The position numbers were made by a program, and so were the translations under genes. Below the pieces are notes generated by a model. The model saw nothing but the letters and a program-made list of their open reading frames with translations. It did no database searches and was not told the DNA's origin. Positions 51,978 through 59,873 of a stretch of 64,000 nucleotides of DNA are shown piece by piece (within the stretch, counting starts at the first letter, position 1; each line of letters opens with the position of its first letter). Source of the DNA: Nocardia rhizosphaerihabitans (lineage in GTDB: Bacteria; Actinomycetota; Actinomycetes; Mycobacteriales; Mycobacteriaceae); the NCBI RefSeq assembly GCF_014646295.1, contig NZ_BMNE01000009.1, positions 157,870-221,869 on the forward strand, in the 5' to 3' direction.

Positions 51978-52514
51978 ATGATGAGCGCAAACGATCCCTT
52001 CGCCCGTCTTCCCGAGGCGGCCTCGTTCACGGTCACCAGCACCACGGTGAGCGACGGCGCCGCCTGGCCACCCGCCCAGTGGTCCTCCGGCACCTCCGGT
52101 GGCAAAGACCTTTCCCCGCAGTTGAGCTGGAGCGGCGCACCCGCGGGCACCAAGAGCTACGCCGTCACCGTGTACGACCCCGATGCCCCCACCGGTTCCG
52201 GCTTCTGGCACTGGGCCGTCGCCAACATCCCGGCCACGGCCACGACCCTTCCCGAGGGTGCGGGGGACGACGCGGGTAGCGGTTTGCCGCTCGGCTCCCT
52301 CCAATTGCCGAACGACGCGCGCCGACCTCGATACATCGGTGCGGCACCGCCGGCAGGGCACGGTGAGCACCGCTATTTCGTCACCGTGCACGCTCTGGAC
52401 GTGGATGACGTCGGCATCGCCACCGACTCGACGCCGGCTCTGCTCGGATTCACCATCGCCGGCCACATCCTGGGTCGAGCCACGCTCGTCGCCACGGCGG
52501 AGACGACGCAGTGA
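51978..52514 (+). CDS. YbhB/YbcL family phosphatidylethanolamine-binding-like protein (PEBP)
   Basis: A 178-residue PEBP-fold protein. Ligand-pocket motifs are LSPQLSWSGAPAGTKSYAVT, VYDPDAPTGSGFWHWAVANI, PRYIGAAPPAGHGEHRYFVT and the C-terminal GFTIAGHILGRATLVATA. Bacterial members are Raf-kinase-inhibitor-like proteins of unclear role. Its TGA overlaps the next GTG (GTGA). Confidence 0.92.
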   Translation: MMSANDPFARLPEAASFTVTSTTVSDGAAWPPAQWSSGTSGGKDLSPQLSWSGAPAGTKSYAVTVYDPDAPTGSGFWHWAVANIPATATTLPEGAGDDAGSGLPLGSLQLPNDARRPRYIGAAPPAGHGEHRYFVTVHALDVDDVGIATDSTPALLGFTIAGHILGRATLVATAETTQ

Positions 52515-52741
52515 ATGCGGATTCGTCGTCGATGACGGAGCCGATCCCCTGTGATGTCGAGATCGTTCGTCACTCGCAGCGCGACGGCGACGCCATCGTC
52601 CGCTGGGTCGAGGTCGTCGTGAACGGCCTGCCGATGCCGGCCACCGGTGAGCCGCGCGTCGTGCACACGCCGCTCGGCACACACGTCGCGCTCGACCTGA
52701 CCGCAACGTCGGTCAGTATCCGGACCGAGGACGGGACATGA
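52511..52741 (+). CDS. Small hypothetical protein (76 aa)
   Basis: It starts at GTG 52511 inside the PEBP stop and ends in a 4-base overlap with the SDR gene, so it is surely translated as part of the operon. The sequence (PIPCDVEIVRHSQRDGDAIV, RWVEVVVNGLPMPATGEPRV, PLGTHVALDLTATSVSIRTE) suggests a small all-beta domain. No family is recognised. Confidence 0.65.
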   Translation: MNADSSSMTEPIPCDVEIVRHSQRDGDAIVRWVEVVVNGLPMPATGEPRVVHTPLGTHVALDLTATSVSIRTEDGT

Positions 52742-53604
52742 GACCGCAAGGAAAGACTCTGAGCGACAACGATATCGACCGCATGGTCGATCGAACAGTG
52801 CTGATCACGGGTGCGACGGACGGACTCGGCCGCGACCTCGCGGTGCGGCTCGGCGCAGCGGGCGCCCGGCTGATCCTGCACGGCCGCAACCCCGATCGGG
52901 CCGCAGCGGTCGCCGCCGAAGTGTCAGCAGCAAGCGGACACGTTCCGCTGATCATCCTGGCCGACCTGTCGCGACTTGCGGAGGTGGACCGGCTGGCCGA
53001 CGAGATCATCGCCCGCACTTCGCGATTGGATGTGCTCGTGAACAATGCCGGCACCGGCGGCCGGCCGGACGGGAGACGCGAGCTCAGCGCCGACGGCAAC
53101 GAATTGCTGTGGGCGGTCAACCATCTGGCCCCTTATCGGCTGACGCGGCGGTTGCTTCCGCTGCTACGGACCTCGGCTCCGGCCCGGGTGGTGAACGTAG
53201 CCTCTGCCGGTCAGCAGGAGATCGACCTCGACGATCCGACGCCCGAGCACGACTACGACGTGTACACCGCTTACTGCCGAGCCAAGCTGGCGATGATCAT
53301 GGCGACCATCGAGTACGCCGAGGAACTCGACGGGACCGGTGTCACCGTGAACGCCCTGCACCCGGCCACCCTCATGGCGACGACCATGGTGCTGGAATCC
53401 GGCGTCACGCCGATCAGCACCGTCGCCGAAGGCACGGACGCGACCCTCCGGCTGATCTGCGACCCCGGCCTGTCGCGGATGACAGGCCGGTACTTCAACG
53501 GCACCAGGCAGAGCCGTCCGCACGCGCAGGCCGACGATCCGAAGGCACGCCGTCGGCTGCTCGAAATCAGTGACACCGCCGTCATTTCGGCGGTGGGCCG
53601 ATAG
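52738..53604 (+). CDS. SDR family NAD(P)-dependent oxidoreductase
   Basis: A 288-residue short-chain dehydrogenase of the retinol-dehydrogenase-like type: VLITGATDGLGRDLAVRLGA, ILHGRNPDRAAAV (Arg favouring NADP), DVLVNNAGTGGRPDG, VVNVASAGQQEIDLDD, and YTAYCRAKLAMIMATIEYA with the catalytic Tyr and Lys. VNALHPATLMATTMV follows. It is the last gene of the PEBP operon. The stop codon lies within the stem of a large hairpin. Confidence 0.9.
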   Translation: MRPQGKTLSDNDIDRMVDRTVLITGATDGLGRDLAVRLGAAGARLILHGRNPDRAAAVAAEVSAASGHVPLIILADLSRLAEVDRLADEIIARTSRLDVLVNNAGTGGRPDGRRELSADGNELLWAVNHLAPYRLTRRLLPLLRTSAPARVVNVASAGQQEIDLDDPTPEHDYDVYTAYCRAKLAMIMATIEYAEELDGTGVTVNALHPATLMATTMVLESGVTPISTVAEGTDATLRLICDPGLSRMTGRYFNGTRQSRPHAQADDPKARRRLLEISDTAVISAVGR

Positions 53605-53650
53605 GTCGGGTGGGCCGGTAGATGCGCCTCAGGTGACCTATCGGCCCACC
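53592..53650 (+). terminator. Long hairpin overlapping the SDR stop codon
   Basis: GGTGGGCCGATAGGTC (53592-53607) pairs perfectly with GACCTATCGGCCCACC (53635-53650) around a 27-base loop. It includes the TAG stop. No T-run follows. It may terminate transcription or protect the 3' end of the mRNA. Confidence 0.5.
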
Positions 53651-54313
53651 ACCCATCGAACCCCCGACCCGGCGGCTCGACCTGCTGTACGCTCCCGACC
53701 GCCGGCAGTTCGATGCGCCCGTCACGAAGCGCTCGCCTGTGCTCCTCCACTTTCACGGTTGCCGACTTCGGCTCGGGACGAATCGCGATCGTCCGGCCGC
53801 TACGGGGGCGCCACCACCGAAGTTCGATTGCGAAGACTATGGCACCGGGAAGCCGAGCAATGTCGAACCACAGATCGGTCGAGGTTCGTTCCTCCGGGAT
53901 AAGCCTCGCAGGCGATCAGGTCACCGACACCCGCTACCTGCACCGGCCCCGTTCGCCCGGCAACTGACCCCATCGACCAACCGAACCGAAGCTTTCGTGT
54001 TCATCGTCATCGCCGCCGCTGCCGGTCGGCTCGGCCGCGTTGCCGACCACGCTGACTCCTGCGAGATCGGCTGTGCTCAGCTACCTCTCGTCGTCGGCTG
54101 TGGGCGGATGTGCGGTTCAGAGGCATCGCCGGGCGCGGTCACCCGGCTCGGGATGCACTGGTTTCGAGGGGGCGCCGGAGTGTCCGCTGACGCTCCTCGA
54201 GATGCGTGCTTCAGCACATATAAGACCCACAGAAACCGCCGTCTACCAGCCGATTAGTACCTTCGCGGAAAGGTGCGGTAATCTTTTCGAGCACCCGGCG
54301 ACGGGGGCAAGAA
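53651..54313. other. Non-coding stretch before the tRNA
   Basis: About 660 bases with only short, mutually overlapping open frames. None has a ribosome site plus a recognisable product. The last 150 bases fall in GC and should contain the tRNA promoter. It marks the border between backbone and the island. Confidence 0.45.
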
Positions 54314-54387
54314 CGGGCTGTGGCGCAGCTTGGTAGCGCACCTGACTGGGGGTCAGGTGGTCGCAGGTTCAAATCCTGTCAGCCCGA
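54314..54387 (+). tRNA. tRNA-Pro (anticodon GGG)
   Basis: The cloverleaf folds fully: acceptor CGGGCTG with CAGCCCG, D-stem GCGC/GCGC with loop AGCTTGGTA, anticodon stem CCTGA/TCAGG with loop CTGGGGG (anticodon GGG), and T-arm CAGG-TTCAAAT-CCTG. The discriminator base is A and CCA is not encoded. A rho-independent terminator follows 5 bases later. Confidence 0.95.
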
Positions 54388-54392
54388 CAGGC

Positions 54393-54426
54393 AAAACCCC
54401 CTCTGACCTCGGTCGGAGGGGGTTTT
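54393..54426 (+). terminator. Rho-independent terminator of the tRNA-Pro gene
   Basis: AAAACCCCCTC at 54393 pairs with GAGGGGGTTTT ending at 54426, with a CTGACC/GGTCGG-like inner stem. The T-run at the end makes it a classical terminator, and the A-run makes it bidirectional. Confidence 0.92.
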
Positions 54427-54926
54427 CTCATACCCGGAGATTTGACGTGGTTGGCCGATTTCTCACAGAAACCCCACACTTTTGAAACTGGTCGCCTGTC
54501 CAGTACTCGGAGACCTCCCCGCAAGGGCAGGCGTTGAGACGGGGTATTCCGACCCCAGCGAAGCGCGAGGGAATGGCCGTAGGTGGGTCACGTGGAACTC
54601 TGCGGCAAGTCCAGGCGGTGGGGCATCGAAGGAGTGTCATGGTTCATGGTCGGCCTGTGCCGCGGCCGTCGCTGTGCAGGGCCCCGCAGTGTTGCGCGGG
54701 GTTCAACGATTCTCGAGCGAATCGGCCTGCCTCTTGTGATTTCGTTGGCGTGGCTCCGATATCGGTGGTGCTGAGCGCCTAGGGTGAATCCGCCCGGGCG
54801 CCGTCGTGGCGTGGGGTTGCATGGGGATGGGGTCGCCTCGGTCGTCTGGTCGGTCGAGGCGAACCGCATCGCTACGAGAGCTCTGCTGTGTCGCTGATTC
54901 GAAACCAGCTGGGACCACCGCAAAAC

Positions 54927-54965
54927 AGCAGGTCACAGCCCTTGGGGTAATGACCTGCTTTTTTC
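54927..54965 (+). terminator. Rho-independent terminator with T-run, no gene upstream
   Basis: AGCAGGTCA (54927-54935) and TGACCTGCT (54951-54959) pair perfectly around a 15-base loop and are followed by TTTTT. This is one of only two textbook T-run terminators in the window, and the other follows a tRNA. The sequence before it, GCTGATTCGAAACCAGC then TGGGACCACC, looks like the T-arm and 3' end of a tRNA. An RNA gene or its remnant probably ends here. Confidence 0.75.
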
Positions 54966-55090
54966 GTGCAATATACGTGCATTACCGGCGGTCAGGATCA
55001 TCGCGGTGATTTCAGCCTTCGTCGGAGGGTCTCGGCAGTGAAACGACGTAAGCTCAGCACGCCAGCGGGCGCTGGCGTGAATCCTCCTCA

Positions 55091-55124
55091 CCAGCGGCCA
55101 GCGGCCAGCGGCCAGCGGCCAGCG
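55091..55124. repeat. Tandem 7-base repeat (CCAGCGG, about 4.9 copies)
   Basis: The unit CCAGCGG is repeated without error from 55091 to 55124. It lies outside any recognised gene and may vary in copy number by slippage. Confidence 0.85.
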
Positions 55125-55214
55125 CGAGGGGCGTGGGATGGCAGTCAGATCGTCGCGGCGACCAGTCGTGGTCGCATGCGCTGCTCGGTGTCATACGTTG
55201 CAAGAACGGTGTGC

Positions 55215-55243
55215 CGGACCCGCACCCGCGGGGTTGGTCCACG
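55215..55243. repeat. Type I-E CRISPR-repeat-like sequence, degenerate
   Basis: The core CCCGCACCCGCGGGGTTGG followed by TCC resembles actinobacterial type I-E repeats (CCCCGC-n-GCGGGGATGGTCC). It matches the copy at 55354-55382 in 21 of 29 positions. The spacing between the two (139) is not a multiple of the usual 61, and no cas gene is present. A chance GC-rich hairpin is possible. Confidence 0.35.
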
Positions 55244-55353
55244 AGGCCCGAGATACATTCTGCCGCACTGTGCCGCACAGTCTTTTGCTACGGTTTCGTC
55301 ACCAAAACCACACTGCTGGTGCGGTGCGAACCCGAGTGTAAGCTTCGAGCTTA

Positions 55354-55382
55354 CGCACCCCCATCTGCGGGGATGGTCTTTG
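55354..55382. repeat. Type I-E CRISPR-repeat-like sequence, degenerate
   Basis: The core CACCCCCATCTGCGGGGATG followed by GTC carries the GCGGGGATGGTC half of type I-E repeats intact. A third, weaker match (CCCGTCGGGATGGGC) begins about 63 bases further at 55428, close to a repeat-spacer unit length. Confidence 0.35.
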
Positions 55383-55576
55383 AGCTGGCCGGTGCCAGAG
55401 AGCGGTCGCATGGCGGCCGCCCTTGCCCGTCGGGATGGGCGGCCCGCACCGGTCGATCGGCGGCCAGTGCGTTCACTCGGAGCGTTGTAGAGTAGAGCCG
55501 TTGTTTATCTGCGGCAAGGGCTTACAGTGTCGCCGGTTTCGTGGGCAGCGGAACTATGATCTAGGGGGCGCAACTC

Positions 55577-56380
55577 GTGGAGACCGACTTTTCAGAGTTC
55601 AGCTTTGGCTATGCCGCGATTCGTGAAGCCGAAAGTGTTCTCAGCGGGATCTACCGTAGGTCTGGCGCACCTGTGCTTCCATCACTGCTGCTTGAAGAGA
55701 GACTTGGTTGGGATGCCAAGCTGTCGATGGTGGAGTACGCACTGTTCCTTCAATTCAAGCGCCCAACCTTCGTCAGCCGACGCCATCCCAGCTCGCCCAC
55801 ATGGGACCACATCGGCAACCCGCACTACCGATTCGCCGTTGACACTGACGAACATCAGCACCAGCGACTGCTAGAACTTGAGCGAAAAGTCAACGCCGGC
55901 CGGGAAATCGGCGATGTCTACTACGTCGCACCTTGCTTCCACACACAGGATGACTTCAACGACGCCTATCTCGCCGGCACCGTACTGGAGAACTCAGTAG
56001 TGCTCTCACCCAGTGAATTGGGTGCCAACGATGGCAGGCACCATTGCGTCACCGACTCACTCACCAAGTCCACGACAGTTATGTCACACCCTCGACATCC
56101 CCGGCGGCCTGTGGATTGGGCCGACATTCAACACCGCACCTCGGGACGTGCTGACACCTGGGAACGCAGCCAGGACCGCTTGAATCTGTCGGCGCTGGAG
56201 CAGGCTCTGCTGCACGTAACGGAGGGGCTGACTGTCGAGTCCCGGCGCGATCGGAACGTGCCTGTGACGCGTCGCATCGATCGACTGGCGACGGTTCTTG
56301 GATGTGGGCTTGTGCTTCTTGGCTCGTACGACGAAGACAACTCCCCGCTGGGGCCTGTGGGACGGCATCCGCTGAAGTAG
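55577..56380 (+). CDS. Uncharacterised protein of the FLQFK/VYYxAP family (267 aa)
   Basis: A GTG-start protein with motifs shared by an unnamed, widely scattered family of accessory-genome proteins: SFGYA (9-13), ALFLQFKRP (55-63), HYRFAVDTDEHQHQRLLELE (83-102), VYYVAPCFHTQDDFNDAYLA (114-133) and HHCVTD (155-160). The FLQFK core with a distant Glu and the YY-AP-FHT segment suggest a folded catalytic or nuclease-like domain, but no known active site can be named. Beyond residue 165 the sequence is polar and then has a second helical part. GC and codon use are lower than in the backbone, fitting horizontal acquisition. It sits alone in the island. Confidence 0.7.
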   Translation: METDFSEFSFGYAAIREAESVLSGIYRRSGAPVLPSLLLEERLGWDAKLSMVEYALFLQFKRPTFVSRRHPSSPTWDHIGNPHYRFAVDTDEHQHQRLLELERKVNAGREIGDVYYVAPCFHTQDDFNDAYLAGTVLENSVVLSPSELGANDGRHHCVTDSLTKSTTVMSHPRHPRRPVDWADIQHRTSGRADTWERSQDRLNLSALEQALLHVTEGLTVESRRDRNVPVTRRIDRLATVLGCGLVLLGSYDEDNSPLGPVGRHPLK

Positions 56381-56876
56381 GCAGGTCCTCCCGATGACCT
56401 CGGTCGCGAAGCATCCTGGGGAAGTTGCGTGGCGCCAACATACGCGCATGCTGCTTGAGTTCAAGCCGACGCGATCGAGAACATTCTGTTCTACCTCGTT
56501 GAGCGGAAACGCGGGATTCAGCTGACCGAGCAGGATGCGCGGTGATCGAGATGCCCGTGCTGGACACAACGCGAAGTTTCAGGAGCCGCAGAAGAAGGTC
56601 ACGCACAAGGTTGTCGAGTCGGGTGTGGGGACCAGACTGGCCAATCGCTGGAGGCGCTCCAGCCCTACGTCGATACCATATCGCGTGTTCGATCAAGGTC
56701 ACCGAAACTGTTTGCGAGGATGGGAGCCCGCGTGGAGAACGATCATCCCATGCGGCTGATTCAGCGCAGTGGGACGATCGCGACCACGTCGAAGGTCGCC
56801 ATGGCTGACAGCGACCTCACCTTTTGGCCGACGGAAGTCGGTCTGCTTCTCTCGGCCACGACGCCGGGCGACCTTA
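56381..56876. other. Decayed sequence between the FLQFK gene and the IS element
   Basis: About 500 bases with stops in every frame. A short plus-strand stretch near 56470-56544 reads AIENILFYLVERKRGIQLTE before a stop, which looks like a former C-terminus, but no family can be named. The insertion sequence begins at 56877. Confidence 0.4.
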
Positions 56877-57734
56877 GAGCTCCTATCAGGTTCGATTGCT
56901 GAGTCGTCGCCAGCAGATCAGCGCGGCGGCGAGGTCGAGAAATCCTTGGTGGATGTCGGTGCGGCGTTCCCACCGGATGGCTAAGCGCCGGTATTGGTGC
57001 AGCAAGGCCAGTGTTTGCTCGACGATCCAGCGGCCGGCGGTAACTTTGTCGCGGGTGCCTCGCCGTGGGATGTAGCCGGTGATCCGCCGACGTTCGAGTT
57101 CGTCGTAGACCCGCGGATAGTCGTAACCTTTGTCCGCGATCAGGGTCGTGATCTTCTCCCGTGGCCGGCCGGGACGTCCTCGTAGTGGACGTACTCGGTC
57201 GAGGAGCTCGGGTAGTACGAGGTGGTCGTTGACGTTGGCCGCTGACTGAACGATGGCGAGTGGAAATCCGTTGCCGCAGGTCAGGATGTGGTGTTTCGCT
57301 CCGGTTTTGCGGCGGTCGACCGGGCTGGGACCGGTGTCGGCGCCCCTTTTTTGGCCCGTACGTGCGAGCCGTCGGGGATGACGCGGTCGAAATCGATCAA
57401 GCCCGCCCGGTGGCAGTGGGCGGTGTGCACGGCCTCGAACACCCCGGCGGTTTGCCAGTCGCGCAGCCGACGCCAGCAGGTCATGCCGGACCCGAACCCC
57501 AGCTCCTGCGGTAGGTCCTCCCACCCGATGCCGGTGATCAACACGAACAAGATCCCTTGCAGGACAAACCGATCGTTCATCCGTGCTGGTCCCGGTGTTC
57601 CCGCCGCCTTGACCGGCAGTAGCGGTTCGATCACTGCCCACAGCTGGTCGTCCACGATCCACGGCGCTGCCACGACGAAACATCCTGCACTACAACAGGA
57701 CTCGTCGCTACCCGACAGAACCTGTTAGGAAGTC
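56877..57734 (-). mobile_element. IS5-family insertion sequence, complete (858 bp)
   Basis: The ends are imperfect inverted repeats: GAGCTCCTATCAGGTTC at 56877-56893 and, read on the minus strand from 57734, GACTTCCTAACAGGTTC, matching in 13 or 14 of 17 positions. Outside both ends is TTA (56874-56876 and 57735-57737), a 3-base target duplication. Inside, two overlapping frames encode a DDE transposase linked by a slippery A-run. The short length and TNA duplication fit the IS1031/IS427-like part of the IS5 family. Intact ends and duplication suggest a recent insertion. Confidence 0.88.
56886..57673 (-). CDS. IS5-family transposase, two frames joined by probable -1 frameshift
   Basis: The first frame (57673 to 57281) reads VDDQLWAVIEPLLPVKAAGT, DRFVLQGILFVLITGIGWED, LGFGSGMTCWRRLRDWQTAG and FDRVIPDGSHVRAKKG. 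At the run AAAAAAG (57352-57346) a shift to the -1 frame continues with TGPSPVDRRKTGAKHHIL, VQSAANVNDHLVLPELLDRV, TLIADKGYDYPRVYDELERR and RWIVEQTLALLHQYRRLAIR, ending at 56886. DDE residues are in DGSHVRA, ADKGYD and the RWIVEQ Glu. The slippery run at the exact junction is how this IS group normally makes full-length transposase. Confidence 0.88.
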
Positions 57735-57893
57735 TTATCGCCTTGGAGATGCAATCAGCGCCGCTGATCGAACGAACCATCCGGAGATGTGCCCAGCTTT
57801 CGGCGCAGCTGGCGAGCAGTCAGGTTGCCAGTCAAGCTATCTGGACCGCGGTAGTGGCGGGCCCGACATCACAATCTGGTGCACACCCGAGAC
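57735..57893. other. Short spacer between the IS and the DUF5753 gene
   Basis: About 160 bases. Regulators of this class are often followed by a DUF397 gene, but no DUF397-type sequence (WRKSSYS, VRDSKDP) can be read in any frame here; the IS may have removed it. Confidence 0.35.
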
Positions 57894-59198
57894 TCAGGCC
57901 ACAACGTCGGCGCCCGACGACCATTCATATCCTGTCGGGCTGATAACCGGACCGGCCCCGCCATGGCGAAGGCGTTCATGTAGCTCCAGCAGGAACTCAA
58001 CCGACTCGATCGGTGTCAATGCTGCGATACCGATTCGGTCTATCTGCTTCCTATGTTCTTCCACTTCGTCAAGTCGATCCAAATACAGCGCACTGGTCAA
58101 CTCTTCGATATAGACGATGTCAGGTATTCCGTTCGGCATCCTCAAAACGCTGAACGACCTCGGTGCCTGATAGCGATGTGCCGGAAGAATCTGGATCGTG
58201 ATGTTCCGTTCCTCGGACATCCTCGCCAGGTGCCCGACCTGTTCTTCCATTGCTATGCCCTGTGGCGACCTGGCCAACGCCACCTCGTCGATCACGGCCC
58301 ACAGGGTAGGACCACCAGGCTCATGTAGCACGCGTTGCCGTTGCATCCGCACCGAGACCTTGCGTGACACCTCGCTGGGTCGACTCATCTGCTGGATTAC
58401 CGCGCGCGCGTAGGACGGTGTCTGCAGTATTCCTGGTACGTATTGACACTCGAATGTGCGAATTGATTTGGCCCGCTGCTCCATTCCGATGTATGGCTGG
58501 AACCAATCGGGGAGGACGTCGGTGTAGGTGGTCCACCATCCGGACCGATCGGCGCTTTCCGCCAGTTCCCAGAACTCTTGATGAATCTGCCGGTCGTATA
58601 CCCCGTACAGGCTCAGGACGACCGACGCCCCTTGCCGTCCGATCAACGCCGCGCCCTGCTCGACCTCCGCCAGGTCTTTTGTGGTGCAACCGATTTCGGC
58701 CTCAACCTGCTCAAGTGAATACCCGAGCTGGTCACGCCGAGTACGAAGGAATTCTCCTAACGCAATCCGCAGCACTGTCGGTCGCACACCTGGCACCAGT
58801 TCTTCATTCCAGTCCACTCGGGCGATCCGACGTGGAACCAGCGGTGGTCGGCCGACACGGTCAAGCAACCCGGAAGAACTCGAACGCTCTATGGCGGACA
58901 AAGGATCTCGCACGGCGACATCGCTTTCGACGGAAAGCAGGCCATCGAAGTCAGCTGCACCGATGCCGGTAGCTGTACCGTCGACTATCTTCCGCGCGAC
59001 GCCGGCGGTCCACCCGAGCGCTTGTTCAACGACTGCCAGAGAGCCATCCGACACCGGGCGGTCGCCACGCTCGAGATCGCCGAGCAAGCGGTAGCTCAGC
59101 CCTGTGGCATCCGCCAGCGCTTGACGCGTGGGCATCCCTACTTCGACTCGCCTGGCAACCACTCGCTCCGCCAAGCGCTTCCAGCCACCGCGCTCCAT
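57894..59198 (-). CDS. Scr1/DUF5753-type regulator with two helix-turn-helix domains
   Basis: A 434-residue protein. Residues 1-75 form a first helix-turn-helix (RLAERVVARRVEVGMPTRQA, LADATGLSYRLLGDLERGDR, PVSDGSLAVVEQALGW). A linker of about 70 residues leads to a second XRE helix-turn-helix at about 145-200 (LGEFLRTRRDQLGYSLEQVE, AEIGCTTKDLAEVEQGAALI). From 210 on comes DUF5753: YIGMEQRAKSIRTFECQYVP, GILQTPSYARAVIQ, QRVLHEPGGPTLWAVIDEVA, ITIQILPAHRYQAPRSFSVL and IVYIEELTSALYLDR. DUF5753 regulators normally have one helix-turn-helix in about 280 residues, so the extra N-terminal domain is unusual. They are antitoxin-like or developmental regulators in actinomycetes. Confidence 0.85.
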   Translation of the reverse strand: MERGGWKRLAERVVARRVEVGMPTRQALADATGLSYRLLGDLERGDRPVSDGSLAVVEQALGWTAGVARKIVDGTATGIGAADFDGLLSVESDVAVRDPLSAIERSSSSGLLDRVGRPPLVPRRIARVDWNEELVPGVRPTVLRIALGEFLRTRRDQLGYSLEQVEAEIGCTTKDLAEVEQGAALIGRQGASVVLSLYGVYDRQIHQEFWELAESADRSGWWTTYTDVLPDWFQPYIGMEQRAKSIRTFECQYVPGILQTPSYARAVIQQMSRPSEVSRKVSVRMQRQRVLHEPGGPTLWAVIDEVALARSPQGIAMEEQVGHLARMSEERNITIQILPAHRYQAPRSFSVLRMPNGIPDIVYIEELTSALYLDRLDEVEEHRKQIDRIGIAALTPIESVEFLLELHERLRHGGAGPVISPTGYEWSSGADVVA

Positions 59199-59258
59199 GG
59201 GAACACTATGCCACTTGCACGAAGTCTCTTGCCTATCGGCCGCCCATCCCAGCTAACT

Positions 59259-59275
59259 GGCAAGTTTGACTTGCC
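59259..59275. promoter_or_regulatory. Operator candidate upstream of the DUF5753 regulator
   Basis: GGCAAGT and ACTTGCC are perfect inverted copies with a 3-base spacer. Single CTTGCC-like half-sites recur at 59213-59218 and 59228-59232. XRE-type regulators bind such sites upstream of their own gene. Confidence 0.5.
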
Positions 59276-59317
59276 CATTGGCAGAACTTTCCTTCTCGAG
59301 CTAGCATCCTCGACCGT

Positions 59318-59341
59318 GCTTGCAGATGCGCTTGCAGATGC
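59318..59341. repeat. 12-base tandem repeat (two copies)
   Basis: GCTTGCAGATGC is present twice in direct succession, between the DUF5753 gene and the small plus-strand genes. If the plus-strand frame through it is translated it encodes the repeat LADALADA. Confidence 0.8.
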
Positions 59342-59458
59342 ACGAGTGCCATTGGGTGCCAGCACATCTCGTCGAGCTCTTAGCACCCGCACCTCGGGTG
59401 TCGGCGCTCAACGACTAGTTCGGCGCATACCCACCTCGAATAGCGAGACAGGATCTAG

Positions 59459-59662
59459 ATGACCCGGCGATCCACTACCCGCTCTCCCCACACGCACACG
59501 TCCTCGGCTGTGACGTCGACTCGCCGTGCCGCACAACCTCAGCTACGCGACCGGCTAGCGTTGCGCGGCCGTCCGGGCGGGCCGTCGATGCGCCTTGCCG
59601 TGTGCTTTCCGATGGCGGATGTAGTCGCGGGCGGAGAAGGCGATGTCAATGCGGCCTGCTGA
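59459..59662 (+). CDS. Hypothetical small protein (67 aa), doubtful
   Basis: MTRRSTTRSPHTHTSSAVTS begins a polar, Thr/Ser/Arg-rich protein ending ADVVAGGEGDVNAAC. Its ATG overlaps the stop of an upstream plus-strand frame (59208-59462) as ATGA, and its end overlaps the start of the next small gene, which supports an operon of tiny genes. No family, no clear ribosome site. It may be a chance frame. Confidence 0.3.
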   Translation: MTRRSTTRSPHTHTSSAVTSTRRAAQPQLRDRLALRGRPGGPSMRLAVCFPMADVVAGGEGDVNAAC

Positions 59663-59873
59663 ATCTCGGCGCGATGAGCCCAGGCGATCCACGATGATCC
59701 TTGCCTTGATAATGGTGATCGAGCTCGCCATCATTGTGGGCTTGCTGGGCGCGATGCTGACGATCCTCGGCTCCGGCCAGGCGAACATGAACACCGCTGC
59801 CTCTGCCGGCGCTGCGTTTGTCGCGACACTTGGGTTGGGGGTCACTATCCTTCGGTTTGTGTTGCGACACTGA
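59643..59873 (+). CDS. Small two-span membrane protein (76 aa)
   Basis: MSMRPAESRRDEPRRSTMIL: a basic head leads into the first helix (ILALIMVIELAIIVGLLGAM), a short loop with SGQANMNTAA, and a second helix (GAAFVATLGLGVTILRFVLR). GGAGAAGG precedes the ATG. The size and layout resemble small membrane proteins of actinomycete integrative elements and plasmids (Spd-like), but no specific family can be assigned. Confidence 0.6.
   Translation: MSMRPAESRRDEPRRSTMILALIMVIELAIIVGLLGAMLTILGSGQANMNTAASAGAAFVATLGLGVTILRFVLRH

Larger units (their letters stand above)
54427..55576. other. Island entry region without a recognised gene
   Basis: About 1150 bases. Many short open frames exist in all directions but none shows a ribosome site with a recognisable product. 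It contains a tRNA-3'-end-like stretch with its own terminator (about 54890-54965), a 7-base tandem repeat and two sequences like type I-E CRISPR repeats. Confidence 0.5.

Noticed and set aside
53739..54257. 172-codon plus-strand frame before the tRNA
   Set aside because: The composition is Arg/Pro/Gly-rich as in random high-GC frames; no ribosome site or family match.
54703..54936. Minus-strand protein containing PAGFESATQ
   Set aside because: This phrase is a known kind of false protein read antisense to tRNA-like 3' ends; the sequence underneath looks like a tRNA T-arm.
57735..57893. DUF397 partner gene after the DUF5753 regulator
   Set aside because: None of the typical DUF397 residues can be read in any frame between the regulator stop and the IS.
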